From Pisaster brevispinus (Eukaryota; Echinodermata; Asteroidea; Forcipulatida; Asteriidae): DNA of 64,000 nt. Within the stretch, counting starts at the first letter, position 1. Each line of letters starts with the position of its first letter. The stretch spans positions 20,962,592 through 21,026,591 of the forward strand of contig JAMKCF010000007.1 of assembly GCA_023634235.1 (NCBI GenBank), given 5' to 3'. The notes under the pieces are model-generated. The model saw nothing but the letters and a program-made list of their open reading frames with translations, made no database searches and was not told where the DNA came from. The position numbers were made by a program, and so were the translations under genes. Positions 1 through 12,996 of the stretch are shown piece by piece.

Positions 1-1281
1 CTATGTTACTTCGAACGTTCACACAATGTTGTCCGGTACAAGGGGGAGGGCGGGGTATGGGGCGAGGGTATGGGTGGGAAAATTGGTATACCTTCAACTT
101 TCATGCACTATTTGTATCTCTTGTGCTCTATTTTTCTTGGCTCCTCTGATAGACAAACACCAAGCACACACCCTGAGCAATCTCCATGTAGGAAGGTGTC
201 GGTATCGCGGGGGCTCTGCACTCGCCAGCGTGCACTAGTGCCGACCTTCACGGGTAACCAACCGATGTTCACTTTACGCACCGTTGCCTCATCGAGTGAT
301 CAGTTCGTTTTGTTTTGTCCCCCCATTCGTCCTTCTATGTTGGCAACCGACGGCTGTCGAATGTAGTGAAGTCAGGCACAATAAATTGGATTGAAGCCGT
401 TTTAAAGCTCTTCTTGCGGTGTGGTTATTTTCGTGTCTCCTGAGACATGTAGAATGTTGTAAAAGAAAAGCAAATTAAAGAGAGACCTGAAATATGTTTA
501 GGTTTAAAAGAGGCTGTCCATGATAAGAGAAACTGTGTATGATATAAACCGGAGATTGAAATACAACAAGCATCAGCATCTTATTATTAAATGTTGTTTT
601 AGATGTAAGGATTGGAACTTGTTATAGAATTGTCATCTTGTCTTTGTTAACCAAAAGAAAAACGCTAGAGGCGCTAATCGACCTCGATTAGGCCGAAGCC
701 ACCCTATTTTCTCCGTTATGAACGATACTGAGACTAGAAGAAGGGACAGTAGCCTGGCCCCTTTTCCATTACTTTATCTAGGGTTTATGACAATATTTTT
801 TGAGTAATTTAATGGTTGTCAACGTTCTACCCCATGAAGAGGAGAACATGATTAAGATTGAGAGGGGGGATACAGATTGGGGATCTTGTAATGCAGTATT
901 TGGCTTGGTCCGAGATGGGATTCCTAGGATCCCATCTTGACGGGGTATGAACCCAGCTCCACTGACGTGAAAGCACCACAACGCCAGTTGGATCTTCATG
1001 GAACAGTCGTCGTACGCCGACGAATGAGCGAATCAGTTCTCATCGAGCGGACTCCAGCGTGGTTCGCCTTGGCGGCACGGCACATTGTCGACGAACACGG
1101 ATTTCCATCAGTGCCCGGCCCGATTCCAGGGTCACCAGCGAGGCACAAGTATCGACAACCAAGCCAGGTCGCCAAAGTACAGGCAATGGTTCGTTAACCT
1201 CACTGGAGAGGCTAGGAGGAGAACAGTCTGGTTGTAAAGGCTATGGTCTAGTCTTTAACTCCTCGTGAGCCTGTCATCTAC
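1..1281. other. Left edge: no supported gene
   Basis: Mixed composition. 960-1200 is noticeably CpG-rich and carries an 86-codon + frame (937-1197) with no recognised domain. A near-perfect palindrome GATGGGATTCC / TAGGATCCCATC lies at about 913-936. It could be a decayed transposon or an exon fragment of a neighbouring gene; I cannot tell which. Confidence 0.4.
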
Positions 1282-1426
1282 GGCCCCTTTTCGAAACCGC
1301 TGCTTTTGGTTTGGGCTCCGGCTTAGGCTCTGTCAGTTATTTTGAAAACGTGCTTTTGGTACGATGCTTCAAAAGGGCGTGCGGAGCCCAAGCCCACAAG
1401 CCCAACCAGTGGCTTCGAAAAGGGCC
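1282..1426. mobile_element. Short MITE-like element with imperfect terminal inverted repeats
   Basis: The left end GGCCCCTTTTCGAAACC pairs with the right end GGCTTCGAAAAGGGCC. Complementarity continues imperfectly for about 45 bases (GGTTTGGGCTCCGGC against GGAGCCCAAGCCCA). Total length is about 145 bp with no coding capacity, which fits a non-autonomous DNA transposon. The flanks both contain TA, but a target-site duplication is not certain. Confidence 0.65.
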
Positions 1427-1651
1427 TATTTTTGTAATTTCTTTTCTAGACAGCTTTGAGTGAGATCACTTGGATGGGATTTGGCCGATGTGGTCTGAGA
1501 GTTCACCTCTGCTGACCAGTGACCTGCATCACGTCAGGCTCGAAAACATAATTTTAAGCATCACTTTTTTTATCTTTCACGGAAATATTTTTCATTTCAT
1601 TTTCCTCCAAACCCCGCACTCTTGAATAAATATAACCAATGACCTAATGGT

Positions 1652-2607
1652 CTAATGATTTATCAAATTAAGGAACGTTTCTTCAGAATTGATCAAATTC
1701 AACCTTCCACGTGAATTATTTGCGAGCACATTTATCTTGTGCTGTACTTGGGACATAGGGGCCCTACCCAGTTGTATTTCATGTATAGAATGATGTTTTG
1801 GAATCTTAGTTAAAAGCCTAACAAATCCATGGGTCAGTGGTACAAGACCAACTGTAAAATCGAGATGGAGAGCTTGCATCTTGCCACGCCCACTGTACAA
1901 TGGGATTATACCCATCGTAGCGATTGAGCGGCTATCATCTAAGCCTCTCACGTTCATGACGCATTCACACGTTCCTCTGAGCGGCTGCAGCCATACCGTC
2001 CATGGACAGGGCTTTTCACACGTATAGACACATCTCAAATAGATCACGCGCGAATTGACGTGGTTACAGAGTGCTGGACAGTTGGACGAACACAAAGACC
2101 GCTTCGCGCCGTTTTTACGAGCAAACTAATCAAACAGCGTCCACTGGTGTTAAAAACATTCTCTTGGGCTATGCTTTGTTTTTTACTCCTTGTTGGTTTG
2201 TTTTGTTTGCGCAATTTTGATTTGTGACAAGAGACTAAAGAAATGTATCTTCTGTGCTTTATTCTTGCGCGTCCCAAGGACATCAAACTGCGTGAAGAAA
2301 ATCTGATGGCATTGATGCCAAATCTGACAAATTGGCAACCTTGCCACAACCTCTCGAGCGAGAGACTAACAGATCGTAAAACCTTAAACTTGCACTCTTT
2401 CAACGAGGTGCAAGGATAGAAGGGATCTGTTGCTGAATCACTGAAGTTCATTGAAAATATTAGCCTATTTTTAAACATTATTCTTGGCCATGTTAAAGAC
2501 GAAGCTACGGTTTGTCTTCGTAAGGTCGAGCGTAATACCAGCTCCGTCCATTTAACCGTTACACCTGGGCATCGCGTGTAGCACTTCGAGATGTGCCTGC
2601 TTTGCAC
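1652..2607 (-). other. Two overlapping minus-strand open frames, uncertain coding remnant
   Basis: A 187-codon frame (2607 to 2044) overlaps a 147-codon frame (2095 to 1652) in another register. They are the longest non-repeat frames in the window after NR0B exon 1, in a stretch somewhat GC-richer than its surroundings. I recognise no domain; the first is basic and Arg/Ser/Lys-rich. They could be a frameshifted remnant of a transposon or gene, or chance. No polyadenylation or splice evidence supports either frame. Confidence 0.2.
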
Positions 2608-5600
2608 TTGGCTTGCAACTACGTCACATATACGAATGTTACATTTTCCTGATCGTCAGTAGGTTCAAGGCCTCATGATCATATCTTACAAGTTTGGGAA
2701 CGATCTTTGGATTTTCCTGGTTGCAGAAATAATGGGTTATCCTTTGGGCGATATTACTCACGATGTATAGTTTGGTCCATTGTCAATTGTTCCCTGGGTA
2801 TTTTCATTTTGATATTTGTTAAGGCTTCCTGCGCTATTTGTAATAACTGATTGACTCATTTTGAACCATACCCCCTGCTGACTTTAACATCTTTTTCTGA
2901 ATTAGTCGATGCAAAATTCCCAAACCCTCATCGGCCCTGCTGTGAGAGGTGTACTACTTCATTATAAGACAGAAGTTGACGCAAAAAGGTGTGTCGAAAC
3001 AAGAACTGCATTTCTCAAAACAAACACCCCAACACCCCAACAAACAAACAAATAAACAAATAAATAAATAAATAATCAAACTAACAAACAAACCTTTACC
3101 AATCAATGTAAACACGCCCCCCTCCCCGCCTTCATAACAACAACCACCCCACCCGTCTGGTTGTGGTCAAATTGCCGGAAATGTTCCCTTACTGGAAAAT
3201 GTACAGACGGTGACGTCATGTAGAATTATGACGAATCAGTTGCCTTGTCTTACCACGGTCCCGCCCCTTCGTATCATCTCGTGCGGGGACCGTGTTATGA
3301 TTTAGTATGTCTTTTACATTCAGTTTTCGTTGTATTTCAGGACGCAATTTCCAAGAAGTTTGACAGGGTATTTTTGATAGATTCCCAAATGGAAACCAGG
3401 CACCAGGAGGTACAAAGACACAAATGCAATGACGATATAGACGTACTGGTTTAAATATTAATCATTAATTGGCATACGCAAGATTTTGAAACGATCATTC
3501 TGTCATATTTTATTTTGGAGAATACTTTGTGTGAGTCCAATATTTTTAATGTCAAGCTGATGGGAATGCAACAATATTCATCACATAAAAAAACATAAAA
3601 CTTGTCGTCGTCATTTGGTGTTTTCTCAAGAACCTAAGCGTCGAATGGGATGAGAACCATGTAAACCTTATTAAAGGTACTTAATTCTCAAGACATGACG
3701 ACCTATACATGATTTTGAAAGTCGATTTGCGACATAGAGGGACTAGTTTTCTTCGGTCACGTGGTTGCTTGACGCCATTTTCGGTCCAAATGCAGCACAA
3801 CCCAACGGGCAGACTAATCTGGCACCCTGTTTTCGCCCATGCTTTTTTCAGACACAAAATGTTGTCGCAACTCTCCGAATATACCGCTCTGGTCGATTCT
3901 GAACAAACCTGCCACAAAACCTGCCAAACCTGCTAATGTCACTTGGTATCAGCTCGTAAAAATAGTATAAGCAGGCTGCAAGAAAGAACGGATAAGATGT
4001 CATTTCTAATGTAATCCTCGCGTTTCCGTCGATTCTTTTCAAATCGATCAATCGACAGTCATCTTGATTCATAAAATCGATTCTTTTCAGGCACTGTCGG
4101 CCAAGTAAATACAACATTGTAATATAAACCCCTAGACCTTGCAGCAGTGATTTTGATTCGATTCTCGGACCCCAACCCTACTTGTACAAATATAGAATAT
4201 AGGTTCGGTTTGTTTTCCGACCTTGACACACCTCTCGAGTATCGATATAGAGGTTGTGAGGTAACGTAATTGTCACGTTTCTGATGATGAGGCCAACAAA
4301 CACGAGGTCTGTGTGTACCCCGGGAGAAGCACAGAGTCAATTCAAAATTAGTAATCAGTGAAATAAATCTGGCTTTTTAAAGTTCTATGTTTTTCAGGAA
4401 ATTTTGGGACTTTTTTCTTTGAATTTATATCCAAAGTTAATAAACAATCAACCTCTGATAATATTTGCACATTTGTAATGTTAAGTTGGTTCAATTTTTG
4501 TAAAGGGAAGATTTGAAATGTAGGCAAAGGTTGTTGTTTGGATTTATCCTACCACAAAACGTTAACACCTTTCACACCAGTAAAATGTTCGAAAAGATGA
4601 CAACCTTTAACTTGTTTCCGAGATCCACATCATCATCTTATATCCGCATGCAAAGTCGTATCATAATTATTTTTTATTGAACTATCAATAATGTTGTTTT
4701 ATACATTTCTGTTAAATGTTCACTTTTTTACGCAGAGCAAATTGACACATTGGAAGAGTACATTCACAACTACATCTTTGTCTGGCTCCCAGTGTGCTAT
4801 TAAAACAATGATGAATAATGAAACGCAATATACAAAGAGGGCCCAGACTAATTTGCACCCTCTGGTCTCGGTTTTATTCTGTAATGATTTGAATGTGAAA
4901 AAAAGATTGATTAAAACAAAATCACCAGAAAAGATCTTGGAGATATTTTTTAAAAACTACTCACTTGTTTTCAGCAACAAACAGAAAAGCTGGGACATGA
5001 GGCTCGTTCTAGAGTGGATTTCCCGGCAAAATCAACAACAAACATTCCCGCAAAAAAGACCCCAAACTCAACAAAAAATCGAACAAACAAACCGAGAGAA
5101 AACTGAAAAGTTCATATTGAAGAGTATTATCTCACTTAAGGGGAAAGTTTATTGAAAGACATTTTTGTTCCACGCTGAGAATTTTTGGACCGTGCTATTA
5201 TCAATAAATAAATAATAAATAATAATTCAAAAAATATTATGTTAGTTGTGTTAGTTTTTTGTTGTTGTGTATTCATTTCCTGATTATTATTATTTGTTTG
5301 TATTTAAATCGTCCTAAATTTGTATTTAAAAATGTTGGGAAAGGTTTGATTGATGGAGGAGAGGAGGGGGGGGCTGGGTTACATGAAAAGCTAGTGTCTT
5401 GAAATTAACCCAAATGCAATATTTATGATCAGTTATTTTACCTCCTGGTGTAGTTTGATTTCTTTTGAATTTAGCAAGCTGTGACTGCAATTGTCACAAA
5501 TCCCACATTTGAACTACAATTTCCCATGATTTCGGTACCACTTAACTTCCTCGATTCTTTCCAAATTTGGCAAGTCGAATCAGGAAAAGACCTTGATTGA

Positions 5601-8600
5601 AAAATGGTGTCATGCTTGTACTCGGACCATGCTTAACAATCATTTGCAATGTAAACGCCAAAAATGCCTATCCTATTTGCTAAGTCTACCACATATGTCA
5701 TAAGCAATTCAATAAACACAAACACATACTTCCGCATTGTCCTACATTTGTGCTGGTTTCGGGGCCCACGACAATCCACCTGCCAGTAACTTGAACCAAT
5801 CATTTTCCATAGTGGAAAAATTATTGAAATTAAGCGCGAAGTTCAACCAATCAGCGTGGAGAGTTAAATGGGTCAGGGGTAACGAACTTGAAGCAAGCGC
5901 TGCATGCAATTCTATTCATAATAAAGTGAGCACATGTGTATCAGCAGAAACCGTATGTGTGCACTTGAATCGCCGAACCTGGAATTTTTCGGCCGGGAAA
6001 CTCAGCATTTTTACTCCTTTTCCACCTTAGCTGGGACTGCTTACGACAAAATATTTGATACGAAAGGTACATAGGCCGTGCTGGGTATGTATACATATTT
6101 AACAAGTTTATAATTGTTGTATTAAATGAAGAAATAGCAGACTACTTTTCAGTTAAAGCGTGTCAGTGCGCACGGTAAACGCATTCACGTAAAACGAAGG
6201 CCAATGACACGGGCTCGGAGTACAGCATGATGCCGTGTGAAAGCCATTGCACTCGGGTGCTGTGCGCTGGGTGCCGCTCGGCCAATTGTTTGGCATTTGG
6301 TTCAGGTTGGGTTCACCCCTTTCTGTATTATCATACCGAAACGATGTCCAGTTGTCGTGTTGTGTTAACGTTATATTTGCACTTGGTTTGTGCGAAATAA
6401 AAAGTACATATTTTTGTTTTAAAAAGTAGGCAAATTTAGCAAAATTTTTGAAATTCTCCGTATGTTCAATGTCCATGAACCTTGTGTTTTACTGACTCTC
6501 GCTTTATAAAATATTGCGACTCTCATTTTCACATTTCTTTTTATTTCCCCCGTATATGGGAAGTGTGTTTCCTTCAACTACACTTCTTATTTCTTGAAGC
6601 CAAAGTTTGAACTTTCATGGTGTATTTGGTGTCGTATCTGACTGAATGAAAGGGAAGATACAGAATCTATTTTGAACTCGATGAAACTGCCCAGCACTAA
6701 ATTTTATTGTACAATCTCAAACTAAAGCATTATACATGACAGTGTCCGTTCACTGGAACATGTGCTTGTAAGTGTATTAACAAAATTCTAATTTTACGAT
6801 TTTAACAGTATAGGCCTAACATGTATTTCTTTGTTAAATCCTTTTAGGCCCTAAGTCTTTCAAAGCAATTCACAACAAGATATGTATGATTTAAGCATAA
6901 CTTTGTTTGTGAGAAAGATCAAAAGCGACAAGTTTTGGGAATAAAACATAAACATATTGTGTTCTATATTTCTAAAATTATAGCTTTTACATTATTGGTA
7001 TTGTTATTCTTGTAAATTTAAAAATATGAATATAATTATTCCTATTTTAAGAACTAGTGTAGCGGGTGTACTATATAAAGTTTAGTTGGAGAACTGCTAT
7101 ACCTTCACCCACATACCGACTGAACATGAAAATAACAGTTGGAGCTGTCTATGTAGGCCTACTATCTTCATAAATTTCCCTTCATTAATTATTACTAAAG
7201 CTCTAACCAAGGATTTAATTAATTAATGCATTATAACATGTTACATGTATGTAGGCATGCTGTTTAATTTTTGAAGGTTTAGACATGTGATTAAGAGATT
7301 AGTCATACTAATTAAAGATCACAAAATTTGACAAAATCAACAAAAAATGGTGAACATAACGTGTGAAGATGTACAATAGTTAAATAACTTTAATTTCTGA
7401 AGATCCGTTTTTATCAACACTGTCAGTAAGTAAATAAAAGAAAAAGTTATTTTGATGAACAAATTTACAGCATTTTAGAAACAGTGTGTCAGTGTTTGCT
7501 TCCATGAACGAATGAGTACCAGGCATTGCTATGTAGTATCCAAAAGCTTGAGGCAAATTATTGTAAGCACAGACACAATAACTGGTAAACCACAGAAAAT
7601 GGCAAAGAAAGGAAAGCCAAGTAACTGTTCATACTTTCCTGTGGCAATCTTAAAAATCTTTGATACGTGTAGTGTTGATTAAGATTTACAGTGCCGAAGA
7701 AGCTGGTGGAAAATTTATGAACTTTGCAGACGGAAAATGTTGCACATATAACCTGTGGACAGACAGTGTTTGTCTTCAGAATGAAGACGTATTGGCATGT
7801 ATAATTAAATAAATATAAAGTTAAACTTTTAAAAAAATGGTGGGTATCTGTGTTGTGATGTGTGCTAAGTACTAACCATTTAATAATTATTAGTTTGTTA
7901 TCCATCAAAGAAAGTTTCCTATTTTAATTGTTGAGATTTACAAAGAAAAGTCAAAAAATTTCCTCAAAATTTGTACAGCCCACTTCTTGATAAAACACAA
8001 TGAGAAAGTGCGCGGGAGTAAGCTTTGGTCAATCCAGGGTTGGCTGGTGGGGCAAAGTGGTCAGGACTTATCACCTTAAGTAGTGATTTAGCAATGTTAA
8101 ATACCATTATGTAACATTCCACCCACAGACACTGCTGAGTGTTGATCTGTGGCTTGTAGTAAGTGGTTATGCCTTCTAGGTATTGACCAAATTACTGGAA
8201 ATCAATTCATCCCTTGACCACCAAGGTCACATCAATGCTATCATTGGGTTTTAGAGTTGTGTGTTGTTAATCGGTCAATACTGGTTCCTGTGAAGTGGGT
8301 CTGGTCAGTCAATTCAATCAGCCAGTCTGTTCAAGCGAAGATGTTATTTATGTCTCACACTACATTGGTATTTTATAGCTTTAAACTGTTAGTGCAGTAT
8401 TTGGCATGAAATACTGTCAAAAAGAACCACTGTGAAAAGAACGGCAGCTGTTAGATTTAATATTTTTACATTAAAACACCAAATTGGAGACTAATTCTCT
8501 GTGTGTTTTTGTGCGACGTTTGTTTTTTAGTGTTCTGATGAAGGGACCAGGGAATTCTCTCCCAATATGCCAAATTGCATCACAAGATATTGACCATAAA

Positions 8601-11054
8601 AATAACAACTTTTCATATAAATTACAGCATGTACATTTTACATGTAGAGTTTCTATAGATCATTGGAGGATGAACAAATTCCACATCAGTTTGTTTTGTT
8701 GTTCACATAATCAGCATTTTCCTGAAATGACAAATCTGCCCCACAGCCACAATTCTATGTTTTGAGAAAACATATTTTGTTTCAAACTGCTGTTTTTGCT
8801 TACCATACTATCTTTAAAGGTTTACTACCAAAATAAAGTTAAATTCTTCAATCTTACAGAACTTTAAATATTTTTCATTCTTGCAACTTTTTAATAAACT
8901 CATTGTCGTTTCTTGCATGAACAAGACCTGCCCGCAGAGTGTACTGCTGTATACAAAAGAATTCATGTAGGGGTTTGTCACATTGTGAAAACGCAAAATT
9001 CATACAGCACTATGCCAGTACTTTGATTTCAATGTATAAGGTAGCGAATCAAAACTCCTGACTTCTTGAAAACACAAAACTCATAACACCGATGAATTTA
9101 TGCAGAATGTTCACGTACAATTCTTATTTTATTTTGACACTTGACAAACTTGTCACTTTGTGAAAACAGTGACTATCAGTGACTATATATTCACAAAAAA
9201 TTTGCACAACAAAAACAATTGATTATTTGTTTGAGTACCGGTATGGAGAATGTGCTCATTATGGATAATTCAATGTCATTATTTATTGGACTATTATTAA
9301 GTGTATCTTTTTGAATTATATATTAATCGCATTCGATGGAGACAAGCATTGCATAACAAATGTGTTTGGTTTGACAGATGTATAGTTCTTTTGATGTACG
9401 TAGAAGGGTTTGCTAATGACGTCACAAACACTCCTTTTTTACAAAGTACACAAAGTCTCTGTCAACATACTTCACTATTTTTAGTTTTCAGACTGTCACT
9501 GTAATCCATGAGAGTAACACATCTTTTTGCAAAAACTGTTGCCTCTTCTTCTGTGAGTTTAACAGTTTCCTTTTCGGGTTGTACATTTCATTTCAGTCGT
9601 CAATGCAATTAGATTGCTTTGATGGAAAATAGGAACTCATTGTAGAGGATATACTTTATAGGCAGATGGAAATTAAGGTTCAGAGTGCCTCAGGAAAGAT
9701 CAATGACCTTTTTATAGGACAAAGATGATGGAAACAAGAAATTGATGGAGACAAAAAAAGAAATTACTTAATCTTTGTGTTCCATCAGTCAGAAACTACT
9801 TTTGACTTAAGATTGGTGTTTTGCACTCTGCCTGTTTTTTGGCTTAAAGTATACAGAAGCAAACAATCCCTTTAAATTTGACCACTGTTTCCAGATGTGC
9901 AATTCCCAATCTTTAAATTCTAGGCCTTGCAGTAAACGATTCATCAATTTTGGGACATAAAAATTTAATGCATGGTGTTTGGCATGAAAGAAAGCACAGT
10001 ACTTCTACTGGGGCTTTTGTGAAAATGTGTGTATTGTTGACATTGTTTATAAATCTTGGGTTCTTTTTACCCTTTTCAGTAAAGGATTAGGTTCTGGCGC
10101 CACCTCAACTATAGTTGCCTTTATTATTTTTGACTGAAACCATGCATAATTAACCATGCGTTGATATTGTTATTAACTGAATATGTCCTTGAATAACAAA
10201 GAAGAAGTGTACATTATTTTAGCACTGTTCTGGTTCACTGAGAAGTTGACTGGGGGAATGTATTTGTTACATTAGAAAAGATGTGTATGTTGTGAAAGTG
10301 GAATTTTGCATAATTATTTCAGAGTGTTTTTCTTGAAATAATAATAAGTTTTACAAATTTGTATATGTAAACATTTTAATGTATACCTTACCCGAGTATT
10401 TTTTATTTATTATTTGATTGAATGTTGATAGGTTAATTGTTTACAAATAAAAAAATCCATGTGTCACTGCAACATTGGACTGAGGAGTTTAGGTTTGTAG
10501 GTCTGGGGTCAAAGGAAACCCAGGTAATTTAATGTAGGTAAGGAATGAAAACCCAATTATCATGTATTGTTCTGGTAGGTAGGGAACCCAGGGTCAACTA
10601 ATAAAAGAAAAGTTAGGGACTTATCAGTAGGGCAGTGAAGTCTACACTCGGGTGCATTAGTTTGTGAAGCTAAAACACATTGCAACAATTTGTGAAGTTG
10701 ACACACCCATTTCTATGGGTATTAATGCTTCAGGAAGTTTGGGGAATAAGAACAGAACAGACATTGAATTCGTGTCATTTGTCTTTTCCTGCATGCCCTT
10801 GACATAATTTTATTTTAAAGTGTATGATTTCATTATAGAGGTTCTCTTTTAGGACAGTACAAAAAATTTCCTGCTGCTTCAAGATCCAAATACTGTAGTA
10901 CATTTATAGGCACGCTTCAGCATTTCCATTTTTTCACCATCTGCACTGTATTGTCGCTCCAAATCATGGGATTTCACAGTTAGGAAAGCTAGGCCTACGT
11001 GTATCGCATGATTGAAACAAGAGGAGTGCTCAGTGATGTAAGTGAATGATAAAA
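2608..11054. other. Upstream flank or first intron of NR0B: no supported gene
   Basis: AT-rich unique sequence. Noted: a hairpin CACGGTCCCGC / GCGGGGACCGTG at 3255-3295; a splice-acceptor-like TTTCGTTGTATTTCAG ending near 3341, followed by a 37-codon open stretch; and a 154-codon Lys/Gln-rich frame at 4691-5155 with no recognisable domain. An everted nuclear-receptor half-site pair TGACCACCAAGGTCA is at 8215-8229, whose right half is a CCAAGGTCA NR5A-type site. If NR0B has an upstream exon, it may lie here or beyond the window. Confidence 0.5.
3040..3093. repeat. (CAAA/TAAA)n simple repeat
   Basis: A run of CAAA units passing into TAAA units and back. Low-complexity DNA; it may be the tail of a retroposed sequence on the + strand, but no element body was recognised. 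Confidence 0.9.
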
Positions 11055-11165
11055 GAGTGCATTGTTCAGCATTCACTTTTCTGTTAAACAATAATTCAAA
11101 GGGTGCACTGTTCAGCACTTTGTTATTTAATTCAAATGAGTAAAGGAATGCATTGTTCAGCATTC
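11055..11165. repeat. Three decayed direct repeats just 5' of NR0B exon 1
   Basis: GTGCATTGTTCAGCATT near 11057, GTGCACTGTTCAGCACT near 11103 and ATGCATTGTTCAGCATT near 11148 recur at about 46-bp spacing, followed by diverged AAT/TTCAAA stretches. The array ends about 250 bases before the splice acceptor of the first identified exon. It may be an old minisatellite or a repeated binding site; ATTGTT resembles a SOX core. Confidence 0.6.
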
Positions 11166-11413
11166 AATTAGTTTGGATTATTCAAACAAATAATTACTTC
11201 TATATTTTACTTCATTTGTGTTAAGTTGCAAAAAAGGATCTTCCGTATGTTGATTGCGGCCGACAGCAATACCTCTTGTGATGGCATTTTCATAATTTGT
11301 TGTTCTAGTATATTTTTTTCCAATGGGTAGGAAAATAATATTGTCACAAGCCAATGTTGTAGATATTCTTATGTCATTCTATTCAGTCAGTGATTTTGAT
11401 ATTCGTTTTTCAG

Positions 11414-11458
11414 GTAAAAATATTTCCAGGGACTAACTGGGTGGTGCATCAAAGGGCG
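11414..11458 (+). other. 5' untranslated (or N-terminal coding) part of NR0B exon, after splice acceptor
   Basis: A pyrimidine-rich tract ending in TTTTTCAG at 11406-11413 is a good 3' splice site, so the exon with the NR0B start codon probably begins at 11414 and is joined to an upstream exon. No in-frame stop lies between 11414 and the chosen ATG at 11459, so an upstream exon could in principle add N-terminal residues. I did not find that exon: donor-like GT sites upstream (for example TAGGTAAGG near 10535) are too weak to call. Confidence 0.6.
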
Positions 11459-12188
11459 ATGGCACCAATGCAAAGTAAATCCACAACACAATCCACCGAT
11501 TCCTCCTCACCAATACCCATAACCTCCTGCAATTGTCCAGAAAGAATGAAAGAAGGTAGCATTCTCTATAGCCTTCTGTCCTCGACTGCACACGAGCCCA
11601 TTGCCATGGAAACTGAAGGCAATGGTAGCCCCACCAACCGCTTGACCACCACCACGTCAACACCCACCGAGAGAAGGTATCCCACCAACGGCGTTACGTC
11701 CGTCTCACAAGTTGTCAACCAGGCGCTGTGGCGGCGTGGCAGCAACCCCTTCATCCCACCGACCATCATCATGCTGAAACACCAAGAAAGTATATGTCAA
11801 CAGGCTGCACAACTTCTCCTCAAAACGGTAGACTTTGTTAGGAATTTACCCTCCACCCAGCGGTTGTGCTCGCATGATCGCACCACCCTTTTCCAGCACT
11901 GCTGGGCGGAACTTCTTGTACTGATGATGACACAGTACAGATTCCACTTTGAAACCGAGGAGATAGACTTTAGTTTTGGTGTTGACAGCGATGGTGACCA
12001 ACAGACGTGCCACCATTGTCATGGGCACACAAGCGAAAACATGCTCCTGCGATGCTTGGTGGCACTTCAAGGGATCCCAACGCAATCGGACATTCACATG
12101 ATGGAGTGTTTCTTCAGTAAATGTGAATTGATGGGATTGGACGATAAGGAGTACGCTTACCTGAAAATGACTATTCTCTTCAATCCAG
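11459..12188 (+). CDS. NR0B: NR0B-family orphan nuclear receptor (DAX1/SHP-like), coding exon 1
   Basis: Encodes residues 1-243 plus the first base of codon 244 of a 323-aa receptor. NR0B proteins lack a DNA-binding domain and act in the nucleus as corepressors that bind other nuclear receptors (NR5A, HNF4, RXR partners and others) through LxxLL-like boxes and a repressive ligand-binding fold. Visible here: a Cys-containing lead (CNCPERMKEG, 24-33), the box SILYSLL at 34-40, a Thr/Ser/Pro-rich linker (about 50-80), then the LBD. Helix-3 to helix-5 text ICQQAAQLLLKTVDFVRNLP (112-131) and HCWAELLVLMMTQYRFHFE (147-165) match the family signature. KEYAYLKMTILFNP (230-243) is the conserved helix 8 and the run to the splice site. 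A His/Cys-rich stretch (CHHCHGH, 184-190) sits in the variable loop. Start: ATG at 11459 with G at -3 and +4; another Met follows at residue 4. The donor is CCAG|GTGAGT. No zinc-finger exon is seen. One SILY box resembles SHP, whereas mammalian DAX1 has several. Family assignment is near certain; one-to-one orthology with either vertebrate paralogue is not expected. Confidence 0.95.
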
Positions 12189-12967
12189 GTGAGTGAGACA
12201 TATCAATATTACAGCTCATAATAACGCTATTTGGATTGAAACTTTCATTTGCAGTGCCAAGATGCATTATTCTGACTAGAAATGTATTTACTGGTACGAT
12301 GTTAGGTCATGCCCACTCACTTTTTCTCAATCAAAATCTAACGATAAAAACGTACTCACTCCATTATGCTTCCACTAACAGTGTCACCTCAATTTCGTAT
12401 TTGTGTCAAAATGTGAGATAAGGCCCTCAAAAGTTATTATTTAGGACATCATTCCTCTTGGAGGTTATTTCATTTGTAAATCCTTTTGATTTAAATACAA
12501 TCTGCAAAGGTCTTGGGGAGTAAAATTGTTGTGATTGTACTCACCACAAAGTCTCAATAGCTTGAATCAGCCTGAAGTCAGGTCAGTGGTTGTATTACTT
12601 CAGAAGGCTAGTCGGAAGCTACATGTAATTGGTATTTTATTTTATTTTTTGGGCAATAATGCAACATGCTTTAGATAGTAAATATGAATACTAGAAAGCA
12701 CTCAATAGAAGAGCGCATACCCCTGTCACTTCGAGCAGGAAGAGATGAAAATCACAGACTTGACTGGTGCTGAATGCCCAAAATGCTTCCACAATGGCCG
12801 TGTCCTTCAAAATGGTCCTGTAGCCACAAAAAGATCCCACTTCTCACCAAAATAGAATTGATTGATCATAGGCCCGTGATAACTCTTTCCACATAGTTTC
12901 ATGAAATCCATCTTTAACTTACATTATTTAGATATTCTTCTTGCCGACCGACTGATAAAGAGACTGA

Positions 12968-12996
12968 AAGACAGACAGACAGACAAACAAACAAAG
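12968..12996. repeat. (AGAC/AAAC)n microsatellite
   Basis: About seven tetranucleotide units of AGAC changing to AAAC, early in the NR0B intron. Confidence 0.85.

Noticed and set aside
4691..5155. 154-codon + frame
   Set aside because: AT-rich, Lys/Gln/Asn/Phe-rich, no recognisable domain. Length is within what an AT-rich region of this size can give by chance.
11433..12097. Minus-strand frames opposite NR0B exon 1
   Set aside because: Shadow frames of a real, conserved coding exon on the + strand.
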